Positions 29,930 through 38,529 of a stretch of 64,000 nucleotides of DNA are shown here, one piece after another. The notes under the pieces are model-generated. The model made no database searches. It saw nothing but the letters and a program-made list of their open reading frames with translations, and was not told where the DNA came from. Origin of the DNA: Corynebacterium fournieri (lineage in GTDB: Bacteria > Actinomycetota > Actinomycetes > Mycobacteriales > Mycobacteriaceae); assembly GCF_030408775.1 (NCBI RefSeq), contig NZ_CP047210.1, forward strand, positions 2,232,001 to 2,296,000, in the 5' to 3' direction. Within the stretch, counting starts at the first letter, position 1, and each line of letters begins with the position of its first letter. A program made the translations under genes and the position numbers.

Positions 29930-30140
29930 ACAGGCGCAGGATACGCGACTTCAAGGACGTATCCGCCGTCGCCTGATCGATCTCGTCGATGCTGCGCGGC
30001 AGGTTGAGCAGGAGCGTGTCCTCGCCTGACTTCGCCACGGTGATGCTCGGGTCCAGCTTGGCCACCGTTGCGGCGCACGCGGCAGGGCCGTTGATGAACG
30101 CACGGTCATGGCTCTCTCCTTCATTAGCGGGCTGTGGCAC
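29922..30140 (-). CDS. Small hypothetical protein, possibly frameshifted
   Basis: The frame from the ATG at 30140 encodes 72 residues. Only the last 55 or so (from AFINGPAACAATVAKLD to SRILRLFA) look like a normal protein. No ribosome-binding site precedes this ATG. A good GGAGAG followed by ATGACCGTG exists around 30110, but that ATG is in a different frame and runs into an arginine-rich translation. A one-base change there would join the well-placed start to the good body. I recognise no family. Confidence 0.4.
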   Translation of the reverse strand: MPQPANEGESHDRAFINGPAACAATVAKLDPSITVAKSGEDTLLLNLPRSIDEIDQATADTSLKSRILRLFA

Positions 30141-30259
30141 GCATCTTAAACGCGTTTGCGCAGCGTGTCACCGTTGGAAAGGCATTCCTAACTCCGCAAA
30201 GGGCATGCAAACCTTGCGTCGGATCACGGTCGCATCAACATCACCGGGGAGTACCCGCG

Positions 30260-31765
30260 CTAGCCGTGTGCCATGTTGACGAAGCGGGAGTAGTGCAGCT
30301 GGTGCGCCACAGGGATAGTGTCGATCGGGCCGCCGCGGTGCTTCGCCACAATGATGTCGGCCTCGCCGGCGCGCTCGTCGTCGCGGTCCTGTGAGTCCGG
30401 GCGGTACAGCAGGAACACCATGTCGGCGTCCTGCTCGAGCGAGCCGGACTCGCGCAGGTCCGCCAGCTGCGGGCGCTTGTCTGTGCGCGCCTCGGGGCCA
30501 CGGTTGAGCTGGGAAATGGCAATGACTGGAACTTCCAGCTCCTTGGCCAAAAGCTTGAGGTGGCGGGAGAACTCCGAAACCTCCTGCTGGCGGGACTCGA
30601 CCTTCTTGCCGGAGCTCATCAGCTGCAGGTAGTCCACCACCACCAGGTCCAGGCCATGCTGCTGCTTCAGGCGGCGGGCCTTGGAGCGGATTTCCATCAT
30701 GGTCAGGTTCGGGGAGTCGTCGATAAACAGCGGCGCGTCCTGGATCTCCGTGAGACGCTGGGTGAGCTTTTCCCAGTCGCGCTCCTCCATCTGGCCCGAG
30801 CGCATGGACGACAGCTTGATCTCCGTCTCCGCGGAAAGCATGCGCATGATGATCTCGGACGCGCTCATCTCCAGCGAGAAGATGACGGACGTCTTGCCCT
30901 CGTGGATCGAGCACGAACGCATGAAGTCCAGTGCGAGCGTGGACTTACCCACGCCCGGGCGGGCCGCGATGATGATCATCTGGCCAGCGTGCAAGCCGTT
31001 GGTCAGCTTGTCTAGGTCGATAAAGCCGGTGGGCACGCCCGCATCCAGCGCGCCGCCGGAAGCGATCATGGTCAGCTCGTCGATAGTCGGCTTCAGCAGG
31101 TCCGACAGCGGACGGTAGTCCTCGCCCGCCTGGTTGCGGGTGATGGAGAAGACCTTCTGCTGGGCATGGTCGACGATCGCGTCGACCTCCATGCCCTCCT
31201 CGCCCTCGTAGCCGAGCTGCACCACCTGCGTGCCGGCGTTGACCAGCTGGCGCAGGATGGACTTTTCCTCCACGATCTCCGCGTAGTAGCGAGCATTCGC
31301 CGCGGTGGGCACCTCGGAGATCAGCGTGTGCAAATACGGCGCGCCGCCGACTCGCTCCAGCGCGTTGAGCCGGTCTAGCCGCCCCGCGACAATGAGCACG
31401 TCGACGTTGCTGCCCTGGGCGAACAGATCCAGCACAGCCTGGTAGATCAGCTGGTGGGCGGGGAAGTAGAAATCGTCCGGGCGCAGGCCCTCCGCCACGT
31501 CCAAGATGACGTCCGGGTTGAGCAGCATCGCACCGATGACGGAGCGCTCCGCCAGCTCGTCGTGAGGCGGGGTGCGGTACTCCTGCAGCTCGTTATTGCC
31601 GCGGTTGAAGTTGGAGTACTTGTTGCCGCGGCCGCCGCTATCCCGGCGCTGAGATCCCCCGGTGTTGCCCTGGAAGGTCTCGAAGTCGGAATCGCTGAAG
31701 TCTGCGTAGTCCGTTGCCGGCTCCGGCGGCGGCACGTAGTCGTCGAAGCTGTCGTTTGCGCCCAT
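30260..31765 (-). CDS. dnaB: Replicative DNA helicase DnaB
   Basis: A 501-residue hexameric helicase that unwinds DNA at the replication fork. The N-terminal domain (AERSVIGAMLLNPDVI, near residue 75) is preceded by a disordered, Gly/Asn-rich segment. The RecA-like domain has Walker A ARPGVGKSTLAL, FSLEMSASEIIMRML, Walker B LVVVDYLQLM, and the ISQLNRGPEARTDKRP motif. No intein is present, unlike some actinobacterial dnaB genes. The ATG at 31765 was chosen because homologues start close to the acidic segment. The upstream region holds several DnaA-box-like sites. Confidence 0.96.
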   Translation of the reverse strand: MGANDSFDDYVPPPEPATDYADFSDSDFETFQGNTGGSQRRDSGGRGNKYSNFNRGNNELQEYRTPPHDELAERSVIGAMLLNPDVILDVAEGLRPDDFYFPAHQLIYQAVLDLFAQGSNVDVLIVAGRLDRLNALERVGGAPYLHTLISEVPTAANARYYAEIVEEKSILRQLVNAGTQVVQLGYEGEEGMEVDAIVDHAQQKVFSITRNQAGEDYRPLSDLLKPTIDELTMIASGGALDAGVPTGFIDLDKLTNGLHAGQMIIIAARPGVGKSTLALDFMRSCSIHEGKTSVIFSLEMSASEIIMRMLSAETEIKLSSMRSGQMEERDWEKLTQRLTEIQDAPLFIDDSPNLTMMEIRSKARRLKQQHGLDLVVVDYLQLMSSGKKVESRQQEVSEFSRHLKLLAKELEVPVIAISQLNRGPEARTDKRPQLADLRESGSLEQDADMVFLLYRPDSQDRDDERAGEADIIVAKHRGGPIDTIPVAHQLHYSRFVNMAHG

Positions 31766-31822
31766 GTGCTCCCCTTTCGCTGTGTGTATGAGACTACCCC
31801 GTAACGCAAACCGCACACCGAG

Positions 31823-32093
31823 TTATCCACAGGGGCTGTGAACAATCCCCAATCACGCGGGTGAGTTTTCCACAACCCCGGTGTTTGGGGTGTGGAATTC
31901 GTGTGGATTCGCACCAAGACGCCGCTGGTTAATGTCATATACCCCCAGCTCACCCTGTATATTTTCAACAATTGACGTGGTGGCGAAATAGGTGGATAAC
32001 TCCCTTGACCACGGGGTTTGACAACGACGAATTGTCCATTCCAGTAGACATTTGCGGGCGTAAGCAGGGTGTATAACTCACCACTTATCCACA
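31823..32093. promoter_or_regulatory. Cluster of DnaA-box-like sites upstream of dnaB
   Basis: Two perfect TTATCCACA sites (31823-31831 and 32085-32093) and two with one mismatch (TTTTCCACA at 31866; TTATCCACC on the minus strand at 31991-31999) lie within 271 bp. A weaker one is at 31903-31911. An AT-rich stretch occupies about 31920-31975. The layout resembles a chromosomal origin or a DnaA-titrating region, but no dnaA, dnaN or rpmH gene is in the window. It may instead regulate dnaB. The full gene-free interval is 31766-32147. Confidence 0.5.
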
Positions 32094-32147
32094 TTCGCCA
32101 CAGGCTGCGTTGAAGTCGCGTTCAGGCTGTTTTCTTAGACTTGCCCC

Positions 32148-32552
32148 ATGTCCACTCGCGCGATTGCCTGGAGCTATCTCACCTTCATCGTGGCAGTGCC
32201 CGCTGTATCCCTCGCCGGGGTGCACCTGGCGGGCAGCGGCCTCGATTTCGCCGCTCGACAACTGATTTTCGCCGGCATGGCCGTGCTCACTGTTGCGGGT
32301 GCCTTTGGATGGGCGGCCGCCTTCACCCGCGCCACCCGCTCGCAGCACCGCGCCACCGTGGCTGTGTGGATCGCCACCGCGTGCCTTGCCGTGGGGTTCG
32401 GCTCTTTCGCCCACACGTCCTGGGAGCAGTACCAGGCGGAGATGGCGCTGCCCATCATCGACCTGTTCCTCTGCCTTATCCCGCTCGGCCTCGCCGTGCT
32501 GCTCGGTGCGGCCATCGCCGCGTCACGCCCGGGAGGCGAACGCGAGCGGTAG
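32148..32552 (+). CDS. Small four-span hypothetical membrane protein
   Basis: A 134-residue protein with four hydrophobic segments, starting MSTRAIAWSYLTFIVAVPAVS and ending in a short charged tail. No motif is recognisable. A TTAGAC sequence seven bases before the ATG could be a -10 for a leaderless transcript. The last 30 bp overlap the 3' end of the convergent recQ-like gene. Confidence 0.65.
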   Translation: MSTRAIAWSYLTFIVAVPAVSLAGVHLAGSGLDFAARQLIFAGMAVLTVAGAFGWAAAFTRATRSQHRATVAVWIATACLAVGFGSFAHTSWEQYQAEMALPIIDLFLCLIPLGLAVLLGAAIAASRPGGERER

Positions 32553-34583
32553 CACCTCCACGCCGAAGCGCTCGGCGATGTCCGCGGCCGCCACGGTGGC
32601 AGACCAGCCGGAATCCACCTCGGCCACCAGCAGCAGCACCGGTCCTGCGTCAACGTCGACGCCTGAGTAGTCGTAGTAACGGTCCAGGGCGTTGACGCGG
32701 AAGGCGGAGTTGCGGGCCTGAACCTCTTCCCCGCCAGCACGCACCACCCCGCCGAACGCCATCTGCCCCACCCGCGCCAGCGCTTCCGCGGTGGCCGCGA
32801 CCATCTCGGTGCGCGCCGGATCAGCCGTGCCGAGGGCGACCACGGCAGACGGACGCGCGGCCCAGTCCCAGTCCGCCAGCACCGCCACGAAGCGTGTGAG
32901 CCACTGGTCCTCGCGCCATTTCTCCGCGGGCCGGTAGGCGCTGTCGCGCAACAGGGCGGCCAACGCGGGCCCGCGGGCGACGTCGTTGAGGCGGCCCAGC
33001 GCCTTGCCCGCGGCCACACCTTTGATCTTTCCCCGGCGCGCCGAGCCGGTGGGCCACATCTTGCGCTGGGACAGCGGCACGCCCGGGGCCTTCAAGCGGG
33101 CATCGATGCGCTCCGCAAGCGCCTGGTCCACCTCCACGGGCAGGTGGTTGCCGGTGCAGTTGTCGCAGCGCCCACAGCGCTCTCCCTCCCCAATCGTGGG
33201 ATCGTCCAACTCTTGGCGCAGAAACACCATGCGGCACGCCTCCGTGGCCTCGTAGGCGAGCATGAGTTCCTGTTCGCGCTTGCGGGCGTCCGCCAGGCCG
33301 TCGTAGCGCTTGTGGTCGTAGGCCCAGGGCTCGCCGGTGGTCACCCAGCCGCCCTTGACGCGTCGCACGGCACCGTCGACGTCGAGAACCTTCAGCGCCT
33401 GGTCGATGCGGCTGCGCGAAAGATCGACGGCGTTTTCGAGTCTCGGGGTGGAGACGGGCTCCGCGCCAAGCGAGGCGAGCAGGCGTTGGACCACCTGCTC
33501 TTCCGGCATGGACACCGACGCGAAGTAGTCCCACACGCGCTGGTCCTCCGGACCGGGCAGGAGCACGACCTCAGCGTGGTCGGTGGCACGCCCGGCGCGG
33601 CCAACCTGCTGGTAGTAGCTCACCGGGGAGCTCGGCGCCCCCAGGTGGACGACGAAGCCGAGGTCGGGTTTGTCAAAGCCCATGCCGAGCGCCGAAGTGG
33701 CCACCAGGGCCTTGAGCTCGTTGTGGATCAGCGCCTGCTCCAGCCGTTCGCGCTCCTCCGCCTCCGTGCGCCCGGTGTAGGCGGCCACGTTCCAGCCGGC
33801 GGTCTCAAGCGCCTCCGCAAGGTCGTGCGCGGCGGCGACGGTGAGGCAGTAGATGATGCCGGAGCCTTCCATCTGCGCCAGGTATTGCGCGATCCACGCG
33901 GCGCGCTGGGTCGGATCCGGCAGTTGCACGACGTTGAGCGAGAGCGACTCGCGGTCCAGCCCGCCGCGCAGCACGCCGGTGCCCTGCCCGAGCTGTTCAA
34001 CCACGTCGGCCACCACGCGGTCGTTCGCGGTGGCTGTAGTGGCGAGCACGGGAGTGTCGGGCCCGAGGTCGCGGATAAGCAGCGCGATGCGGCGGTAATC
34101 CGGCCGGAAGTCGTGCCCCCAGTCGGAGATGCAGTGGGCCTCGTCCACCACGAGCATGCCCACCGACTGCGACAGCTGCGGCAGCACCTCCTCGCGGAAA
34201 CCCGGCGCGTTCAGGCGCTCCGGGCTGATCAGCAGCAGATCAAGCCCGTCCACGTCCGCCTGGATTTCCTCCCACTGTGTCATGTTCGCGGAGTTGATCG
34301 TGGCGGCGCGGATCCCGGCACGGGCGGCTGCTTCCACCTGGTTGCGCATGAGCGCCAGCAGCGGCGAGACAATGACGGACGGCCCCGCGCCCGCCTCACG
34401 CAAAAGCTTCGCGGCGATGAAGTACACCGCCGATTTGCCCCACCCGGTGCGCTGCACCACCAGCATGCGTTTGCGCTGGTTGACCAGGGCATCGATGGCC
34501 TTCCACTGGTCGTCGCGCAGGGTGGCGTCTGGCCCGGCAATGCCTTTGAGAAGTTCGTCCGCATGTTCGCGTGTCGCTGTCAT
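32523..34583 (-). CDS. recQ: RecQ-family ATP-dependent DNA helicase
   Basis: A 686-residue superfamily 2 helicase. Motif I is TGWGKSAVYF, motif II DEAHCISDWGHDF, motif III LATTATAN and motif VI QVGRAGR. The zinc-binding block follows with CRMVFLRQ and CGRCDNC. The last 200 residues are an unusual C-terminal region (KMWPTGSARRGKIKG, then DSGWSATVAAADIAERFGVEVLPL) in place of a standard HRDC domain. This short Walker A variant (GWGKS) and C-terminus are typical of an actinobacterial RecQ-like group. The role in recombination or fork repair is inferred. The start at 34583 is preferred; an in-frame ATG lies 12 bases upstream. Confidence 0.87.
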   Translation of the reverse strand: MTATREHADELLKGIAGPDATLRDDQWKAIDALVNQRKRMLVVQRTGWGKSAVYFIAAKLLREAGAGPSVIVSPLLALMRNQVEAAARAGIRAATINSANMTQWEEIQADVDGLDLLLISPERLNAPGFREEVLPQLSQSVGMLVVDEAHCISDWGHDFRPDYRRIALLIRDLGPDTPVLATTATANDRVVADVVEQLGQGTGVLRGGLDRESLSLNVVQLPDPTQRAAWIAQYLAQMEGSGIIYCLTVAAAHDLAEALETAGWNVAAYTGRTEAEERERLEQALIHNELKALVATSALGMGFDKPDLGFVVHLGAPSSPVSYYQQVGRAGRATDHAEVVLLPGPEDQRVWDYFASVSMPEEQVVQRLLASLGAEPVSTPRLENAVDLSRSRIDQALKVLDVDGAVRRVKGGWVTTGEPWAYDHKRYDGLADARKREQELMLAYEATEACRMVFLRQELDDPTIGEGERCGRCDNCTGNHLPVEVDQALAERIDARLKAPGVPLSQRKMWPTGSARRGKIKGVAAGKALGRLNDVARGPALAALLRDSAYRPAEKWREDQWLTRFVAVLADWDWAARPSAVVALGTADPARTEMVAATAEALARVGQMAFGGVVRAGGEEVQARNSAFRVNALDRYYDYSGVDVDAGPVLLLVAEVDSGWSATVAAADIAERFGVEVLPLAFASRA

Positions 34584-34626
34584 GGCGCACACCATATACC
34601 ACCAGTCCGACACGGGTGTTCGAACG

Positions 34627-35301
34627 CTATTCCAGCTCCCCTTCGGCCCACTCGGCCATGTACTCCGCGATTTCGTGCGGGTCCGCCAGGAAGTCGCGCA
34701 TGGCCCGGTAGGCGAGGGTCTCCTCCAGGCCCACCCCGCGCTCGATGCCGCGCTCGCCAATCTCCACGATCTCCGCGCCCGGCACCCCCAGCACGATCGG
34801 CGAGTGCGTCACCGCAATCACCTGCGCACCCGCCTCCCCTAGTGCGTGCAACTGCGCCACCAGTGCCATCTGCGCCACTGGGGACAGCCCCGATTCGGGC
34901 TCGTCCAGCAGGTACAGCGCATCCGGGATAAGCCGCGACGTCAGCTCCATCACGGACTCCCCGTGCGAGCGTCCGCCGAACTCCGTCACGCGCGTGTGCG
35001 TCTCGCCGCGCAAGAAGTACCCAGCCTTCGCGCGCGGCCCGGTCCGCAGCTTAAGCGCGCCAAACATCGGGTCGCGGGGGCCAGACTTACCGACGCCCCA
35101 CGTTCCGCCCTCCAGCGCAACCCCCCAAGCCCGCGCAATCCCCTCAAGCAGGGTGGACTTTCCCACTCCGTTTCCGCCGGTGAGCAGCGTGACCGGGTGG
35201 GTAAGTTCAAAACCGAACTCCGCCACGTGGGAGATCGCCGGGGTCGCAAGCGCCCACTCGGGGGCCTGCGCGGGATCGACGGTGACCTGCTGGACAAACA
35301 T
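34627..35301 (-). CDS. AAA/ABC-type ATPase, second of a tandem pair
   Basis: A 224-residue ATPase of the small SMC-like type (COG3910-like). Walker A is GGNGVGKSTLL, a conserved YFLRGET block follows, the signature is GGRSHGESVM, and Walker B is ALYLLDEPESGLS with the switch histidine in AVTHSPIVL. There is no membrane segment or coiled-coil arm. It overlaps the preceding paralogue by one base (TGATG). Function is unknown; it stands between a paralogue and the RecQ-type helicase. Confidence 0.8.
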   Translation of the reverse strand: MFVQQVTVDPAQAPEWALATPAISHVAEFGFELTHPVTLLTGGNGVGKSTLLEGIARAWGVALEGGTWGVGKSGPRDPMFGALKLRTGPRAKAGYFLRGETHTRVTEFGGRSHGESVMELTSRLIPDALYLLDEPESGLSPVAQMALVAQLHALGEAGAQVIAVTHSPIVLGVPGAEIVEIGERGIERGVGLEETLAYRAMRDFLADPHEIAEYMAEWAEGELE

Positions 35302-35987
35302 CACGGCTGCACCAAATACGTCGCAGTGTCGGCCGGGTTGTCGATGAACTCCTGGGTGGCGGTAACGGGCTCGCAGTCGTCGTAAAGCACAGGCTCCAAT
35401 GTAGGGACGCTAACAATGCGGGCGTCCGGCACCGCGAGCAGCACCGGCGAATGCGTGGCCATGAGCACCTGCGCGCCCCGGCGGGTCAACACCGCCAGCA
35501 GGCCGAGCAGCTCGAGCTGCGAAAACACCGACAATCCGTCTTCGGGCTCGTCCAGAATGATCAACGAATCCGGACCGAAGCGTTCGCGGGCGATGCGCAT
35601 GATGCCCTGCCCGTGGCTGCGTCGGGTGAGGTCTTGCAAGGAGTCCTCCGGGCCGAGACTCTCGTGATACTCGGCCAGGTCGAGGTAGGTTTCTCCGCGC
35701 AGGAAGTACACGTCGCTCGGGTTCTGGCGGCGCGTCAGCGTAAGCGAAGCGTGGAGCCGGGAATGGTCCGCGGCCTCGAAGCGGGCGTGGCGCGACCCGC
35801 CCGCGGCGTTGGCACCGGCGGCCACCGCAATGGCCTCTACAAGCGTGGACTTTCCGGAACCGTTGTCTCCGGTGAGGATCGTGGTCTGCGCGAGTTCAAG
35901 CGGCCTATCGGCCAACCGACGCACCACCGGCAGATCACGGGCATAGCCCTGCACCTGCTCGGAGAGACGGACCTTGGTCAGGAACAT
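35301..35987 (-). CDS. AAA/ABC-type ATPase, first of a tandem pair
   Basis: A 228-residue paralogue of the next gene, with Walker A TGDNGSGKSTLV, YFLRGETYL, signature RRSHGQGIM, Walker B IILDEPEDGLS and switch histidine MATHSPVLL. The two share order and spacing of all motifs, so they probably arose by duplication and may form a heterodimer. The gene starts only three bases after the stop of the other strand neighbour in the operon direction, suggesting cotranscription with the secreted protease gene downstream or upstream is unlikely to be functional. No partner nuclease is beside it. Confidence 0.8.
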   Translation of the reverse strand: MFLTKVRLSEQVQGYARDLPVVRRLADRPLELAQTTILTGDNGSGKSTLVEAIAVAAGANAAGGSRHARFEAADHSRLHASLTLTRRQNPSDVYFLRGETYLDLAEYHESLGPEDSLQDLTRRSHGQGIMRIARERFGPDSLIILDEPEDGLSVFSQLELLGLLAVLTRRGAQVLMATHSPVLLAVPDARIVSVPTLEPVLYDDCEPVTATQEFIDNPADTATYLVQP

Positions 35988-35990
35988 GGC

Positions 35991-36752
35991 CTAGCGCAAC
36001 CCCGCCGGCAGCGGCAGCAACCCGTCCACCGCGAGCAGCACACCGAACGCCGTGCCCGAGACGACACCGATGATGTTGGCGCTGCCGTCCGGGTTGACGG
36101 TGTAGACCGGCCCGCCGGAATCGCCGTGCAGCGCGAGAATGAGCACAGCCAGCTCGCCGGTCTCCGGGTTCACCTTCAGCACCGGTCCGCACGTGCGGGA
36201 CGTGCGCGCGCCGTCCTTGCACACAATCTGTCCCGGCCGCACCGCCGTCACCGGGTGGTAGCCGGCCACGCGCCGCGTCGGGTTGATCTGGCGCACCGCA
36301 TCCGTCAGCGGGTGGACAGCGCCCAGAAGCGGAATGTCCACCGCGCCGCCGCGCACCGCACCGCCGTTGTGCGCGCCACCGCCCAGCGGGAACCAGGCCA
36401 CGTCACGCAGCGGGCTGCCCAGGGTGTTGTCGCCCCGCATCTCAAAGCCCGAATCGTGCAAGTCCCCCGAGATCTGCGTGCGGTTGTCTGCCGCGTACAC
36501 CGCAACCGGCACAGCGCCGCCGACCGGTGCCAGGCAGTGGCCGGCCGTGACCCCGTACGCCTGCCCTCCGCGGTACGCCACAGTGTTCAGGGTGCAGCCG
36601 TAGCGGGCACCGTCGCTGTAGGCGACGCGGATGCTGTCGCCGGCATAAAGGTCCACCGCATGGGCAGGGGTAGCAAGGCCGACAGCTGCAGCCGCCGTGA
36701 GCAGGACAGTCACGGCGAGGGATCGCGCACGGCGCGCCACGGAAAAGCTCAT
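35991..36752 (-). CDS. Secreted trypsin-like serine protease
   Basis: A 253-residue exported protein. The signal peptide (RRARSLAVTVLLTAAAAVGLA) is cleaved probably after AHA near residue 32. The chymotrypsin fold shows the catalytic histidine in GVTAGHCLAP, a likely aspartate in LRDVAWFPL and the serine in HGDSGGPVY. Cysteine pairs around YGCT/GHC and VCKDGARTSRTC suggest disulfides. It lies directly upstream of the tandem ATPase genes (three-base gap) and could share their transcript. The physiological substrate is unknown. Confidence 0.88.
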   Translation of the reverse strand: MSFSVARRARSLAVTVLLTAAAAVGLATPAHAVDLYAGDSIRVAYSDGARYGCTLNTVAYRGGQAYGVTAGHCLAPVGGAVPVAVYAADNRTQISGDLHDSGFEMRGDNTLGSPLRDVAWFPLGGGAHNGGAVRGGAVDIPLLGAVHPLTDAVRQINPTRRVAGYHPVTAVRPGQIVCKDGARTSRTCGPVLKVNPETGELAVLILALHGDSGGPVYTVNPDGSANIIGVVSGTAFGVLLAVDGLLPLPAGLR

Positions 36753-36777
36753 GAGCGGTATTGTATCGGCATACAAC

Positions 36778-36817
36778 AAGCGCGGGCCCCACTCCTCACA
36801 AGTGGGACCCGCGCTTG
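36778..36817 (-). terminator. Hairpin terminator after rplI
   Basis: AAGCGCGGGCCCCACT pairs with AGTGGGACCCGCGCTT around a short loop. It follows the rpsF-ssb-rplI operon by 69 bp on the minus strand and separates it from the protease gene. Confidence 0.8.
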
Positions 36818-36885
36818 AAAATGCTGTTGTCGTTGGACTGCTTACTTTCCGTTCTCAGGCGGAGCAGTCGTCGATAAGCGAGTGC

Positions 36886-37338
36886 TTACGCGCTTACGAC
36901 CTCGAAGTTCACCTTGCCCTCCACGTCGTCGTGGAGGTTGACCTTGACCTGGTAGCCACCGGTCTTGGTAACAAGGCCCTTCGGCACGTTGATGCGACGC
37001 TTGTCCAGGTTCGGGCCGCCCGCAGCCTTCACGGCATCGGCAATGTCGCCCGGCTTCACGGAGCCGAACAGCTTGCCGTTGTTAGCGGTTCGCACTGCAA
37101 CCTTGACGCCCTTGAGCTGGTCGAGCTGGTCACGCAGCTCCTTGGCGTGATCCAGGTCGCGGACCTGGCGCTCAGCCTGGGCACGCTTGATGTCTTCAAT
37201 CTGCTTCTCTGCGCCGCGGGTAGCCGGGATAGCCAGGCCGCGCGGGAGCAGGAAGTTGCGTCCGTAACCGTCCTTGACCTCGACGACCTCTCCAGGCTCG
37301 CCAAGCTTCTCGACGGCAGCGGTGAGGATCAGCTTCAT
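36886..37338 (-). CDS. rplI: 50S ribosomal protein L9
   Basis: A 150-residue ribosomal protein. It begins MKLILTAAVEKLGEPGEVVEV and carries the conserved GYGRNFLLPRGLA block. The long connecting helix (residues about 45-75) is intact. It ends in the GKVNFEVVSA strand. The ribosome-binding site is AAGGAAGG. It is last in the rpsF-ssb-rplI operon; the usual rpsR gene is absent from this locus, as in other corynebacteria where it sits elsewhere. Confidence 0.97.
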   Translation of the reverse strand: MKLILTAAVEKLGEPGEVVEVKDGYGRNFLLPRGLAIPATRGAEKQIEDIKRAQAERQVRDLDHAKELRDQLDQLKGVKVAVRTANNGKLFGSVKPGDIADAVKAAGGPNLDKRRINVPKGLVTKTGGYQVKVNLHDDVEGKVNFEVVSA

Positions 37339-37386
37339 AATCCTAACCTTCCTTATGGTGAAAAATGCTTGATGTGTGGTTGTCGT

Positions 37387-38046
37387 TTAGAACGGTGGCT
37401 CATCGCCCGCGCCGCCGGAAAAACCGCCGGCCTCAGGGGCGGAACCCCACGGATCATGTTCGGGCTGGGACTGGTTCTGGCCCTGGTTGCCGTTGAAGCC
37501 ACCCTGGTTGCCGCCCTGGCTCTGGCCGCCGAAGCCGCCGTTGCCCGGGTTGTAGCCGCCCTGGTTGGCTTGGCCTTGACCGCCCTGACCACCCTGGCCC
37601 TGACCGCCCTGGTTTCCACCGAAACCGCCACGCTGGCCGCCCTGGTTGCCGCCGCCGAAGCCGTTCGACCCGCCCTCACGCGGGTTCCGGCTGACAGACG
37701 CGCTGGCGTACTTCAGGGACGGGCCGACCTCGTCGACCTCGACCTCGAACACGGTGCGGTTTTCGCCCTCTCGGGTCTGGTAGGAACGCTGACGCAGCTT
37801 GCCGGTGACCACGACGCGCATGCCCTTCGTCAGGGACTCCGCGACGTTTTCCGCCATCTGGCGCCAGCAGTTGCAGGTGAGGAACAGGGCTTCGCCGTCT
37901 TCCCACTGGTTGGTCTCCCGGTTGAAGGTGCGGGGCGTCGACGCGATGCGGAAGTTCGCAACGGCGGCACCGCTCGGGATGAAACGCAGTTCCGGGTCCG
38001 CAACCAAGTTGCCGACGACGGTAATCGGGGTATCGCCTTGAGCCAT
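37387..38046 (-). CDS. ssb: Single-stranded DNA-binding protein
   Basis: A 219-residue SSB. The OB fold occupies residues 1-115 ([17 protein letters not shown], then [18 protein letters not shown] and [20 protein letters not shown]). The C-terminal half is a Gly/Gln/Asn-rich linker with repeats such as [15 protein letters not shown], ending in the acidic tip GDEPPF that binds repair and replication partners. It is preceded by GGAAGG and lies between rpsF and rplI. Confidence 0.97.
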   Translation of the reverse strand: MAQGDTPITVVGNLVADPELRFIPSGAAVANFRIASTPRTFNRETNQWEDGEALFLTCNCWRQMAENVAESLTKGMRVVVTGKLRQRSYQTREGENRTVFEVEVDEVGPSLKYASASVSRNPREGGSNGFGGGNQGGQRGGFGGNQGGQGQGGQGGQGQANQGGYNPGNGGFGGQSQGGNQGGFNGNQGQNQSQPEHDPWGSAPEAGGFSGGAGDEPPF

Positions 38047-38097
38047 GTCCTAAACCTTCCTACCTGCTGATCGTGTGGTTTCTGAGCCTACCGGTTC

Positions 38098-38385
38098 TTA
38101 CTTGTCGGTACGCAGAACCTTGGTGCGCAGAACGTTCTCGTTCAGGTTCAGCACGCGGTCGAGCTCCTTGACCGTGTCAGCCTCGCAGTCGAGGTTCACA
38201 ACGGCGTAGATGCCCTCTTCCTTCTTGTTGATCGGGTAAGCAAGACGCTTCTTGCCCCACACATCAACGTTTTCCACCTTGCCGTTGTCCTTGCGGACGG
38301 TCTCCAGGAACTTATCCAGGGACGGGGCAACGGTGCGCTCATCCTGCTGCGGATCGAGGATGATCATTACTTCGTAGTGACGCAC
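38098..38385 (-). CDS. rpsF: 30S ribosomal protein S6
   Basis: A 95-residue ribosomal protein whose sequence [16 protein letters not shown], then [16 protein letters not shown], is diagnostic. I place the start at a GTG (38385) so that the protein begins MRHYEVM as homologues do. In-frame ATG 38394 and GTG 38397 just after the strong AGGAGG are alternatives. It is first in the operon with ssb and rplI. Confidence 0.95.
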   Translation of the reverse strand: MRHYEVMIILDPQQDERTVAPSLDKFLETVRKDNGKVENVDVWGKKRLAYPINKKEEGIYAVVNLDCEADTVKELDRVLNLNENVLRTKVLRTDK

Positions 38386-38529
38386 GGACCTCATCACCTC
38401 CTATGGTCTGGTTGTTTCGGCCATCACCCTTGTGGTCATGGCAGGAGGGTTCGTTGCGTCAAGCAACCCGGACAGCGTACCCCACCGTTTACCGAGCTCA
38501 AAACCTTAGGTTTCCCGCGAGCGTGCGCG

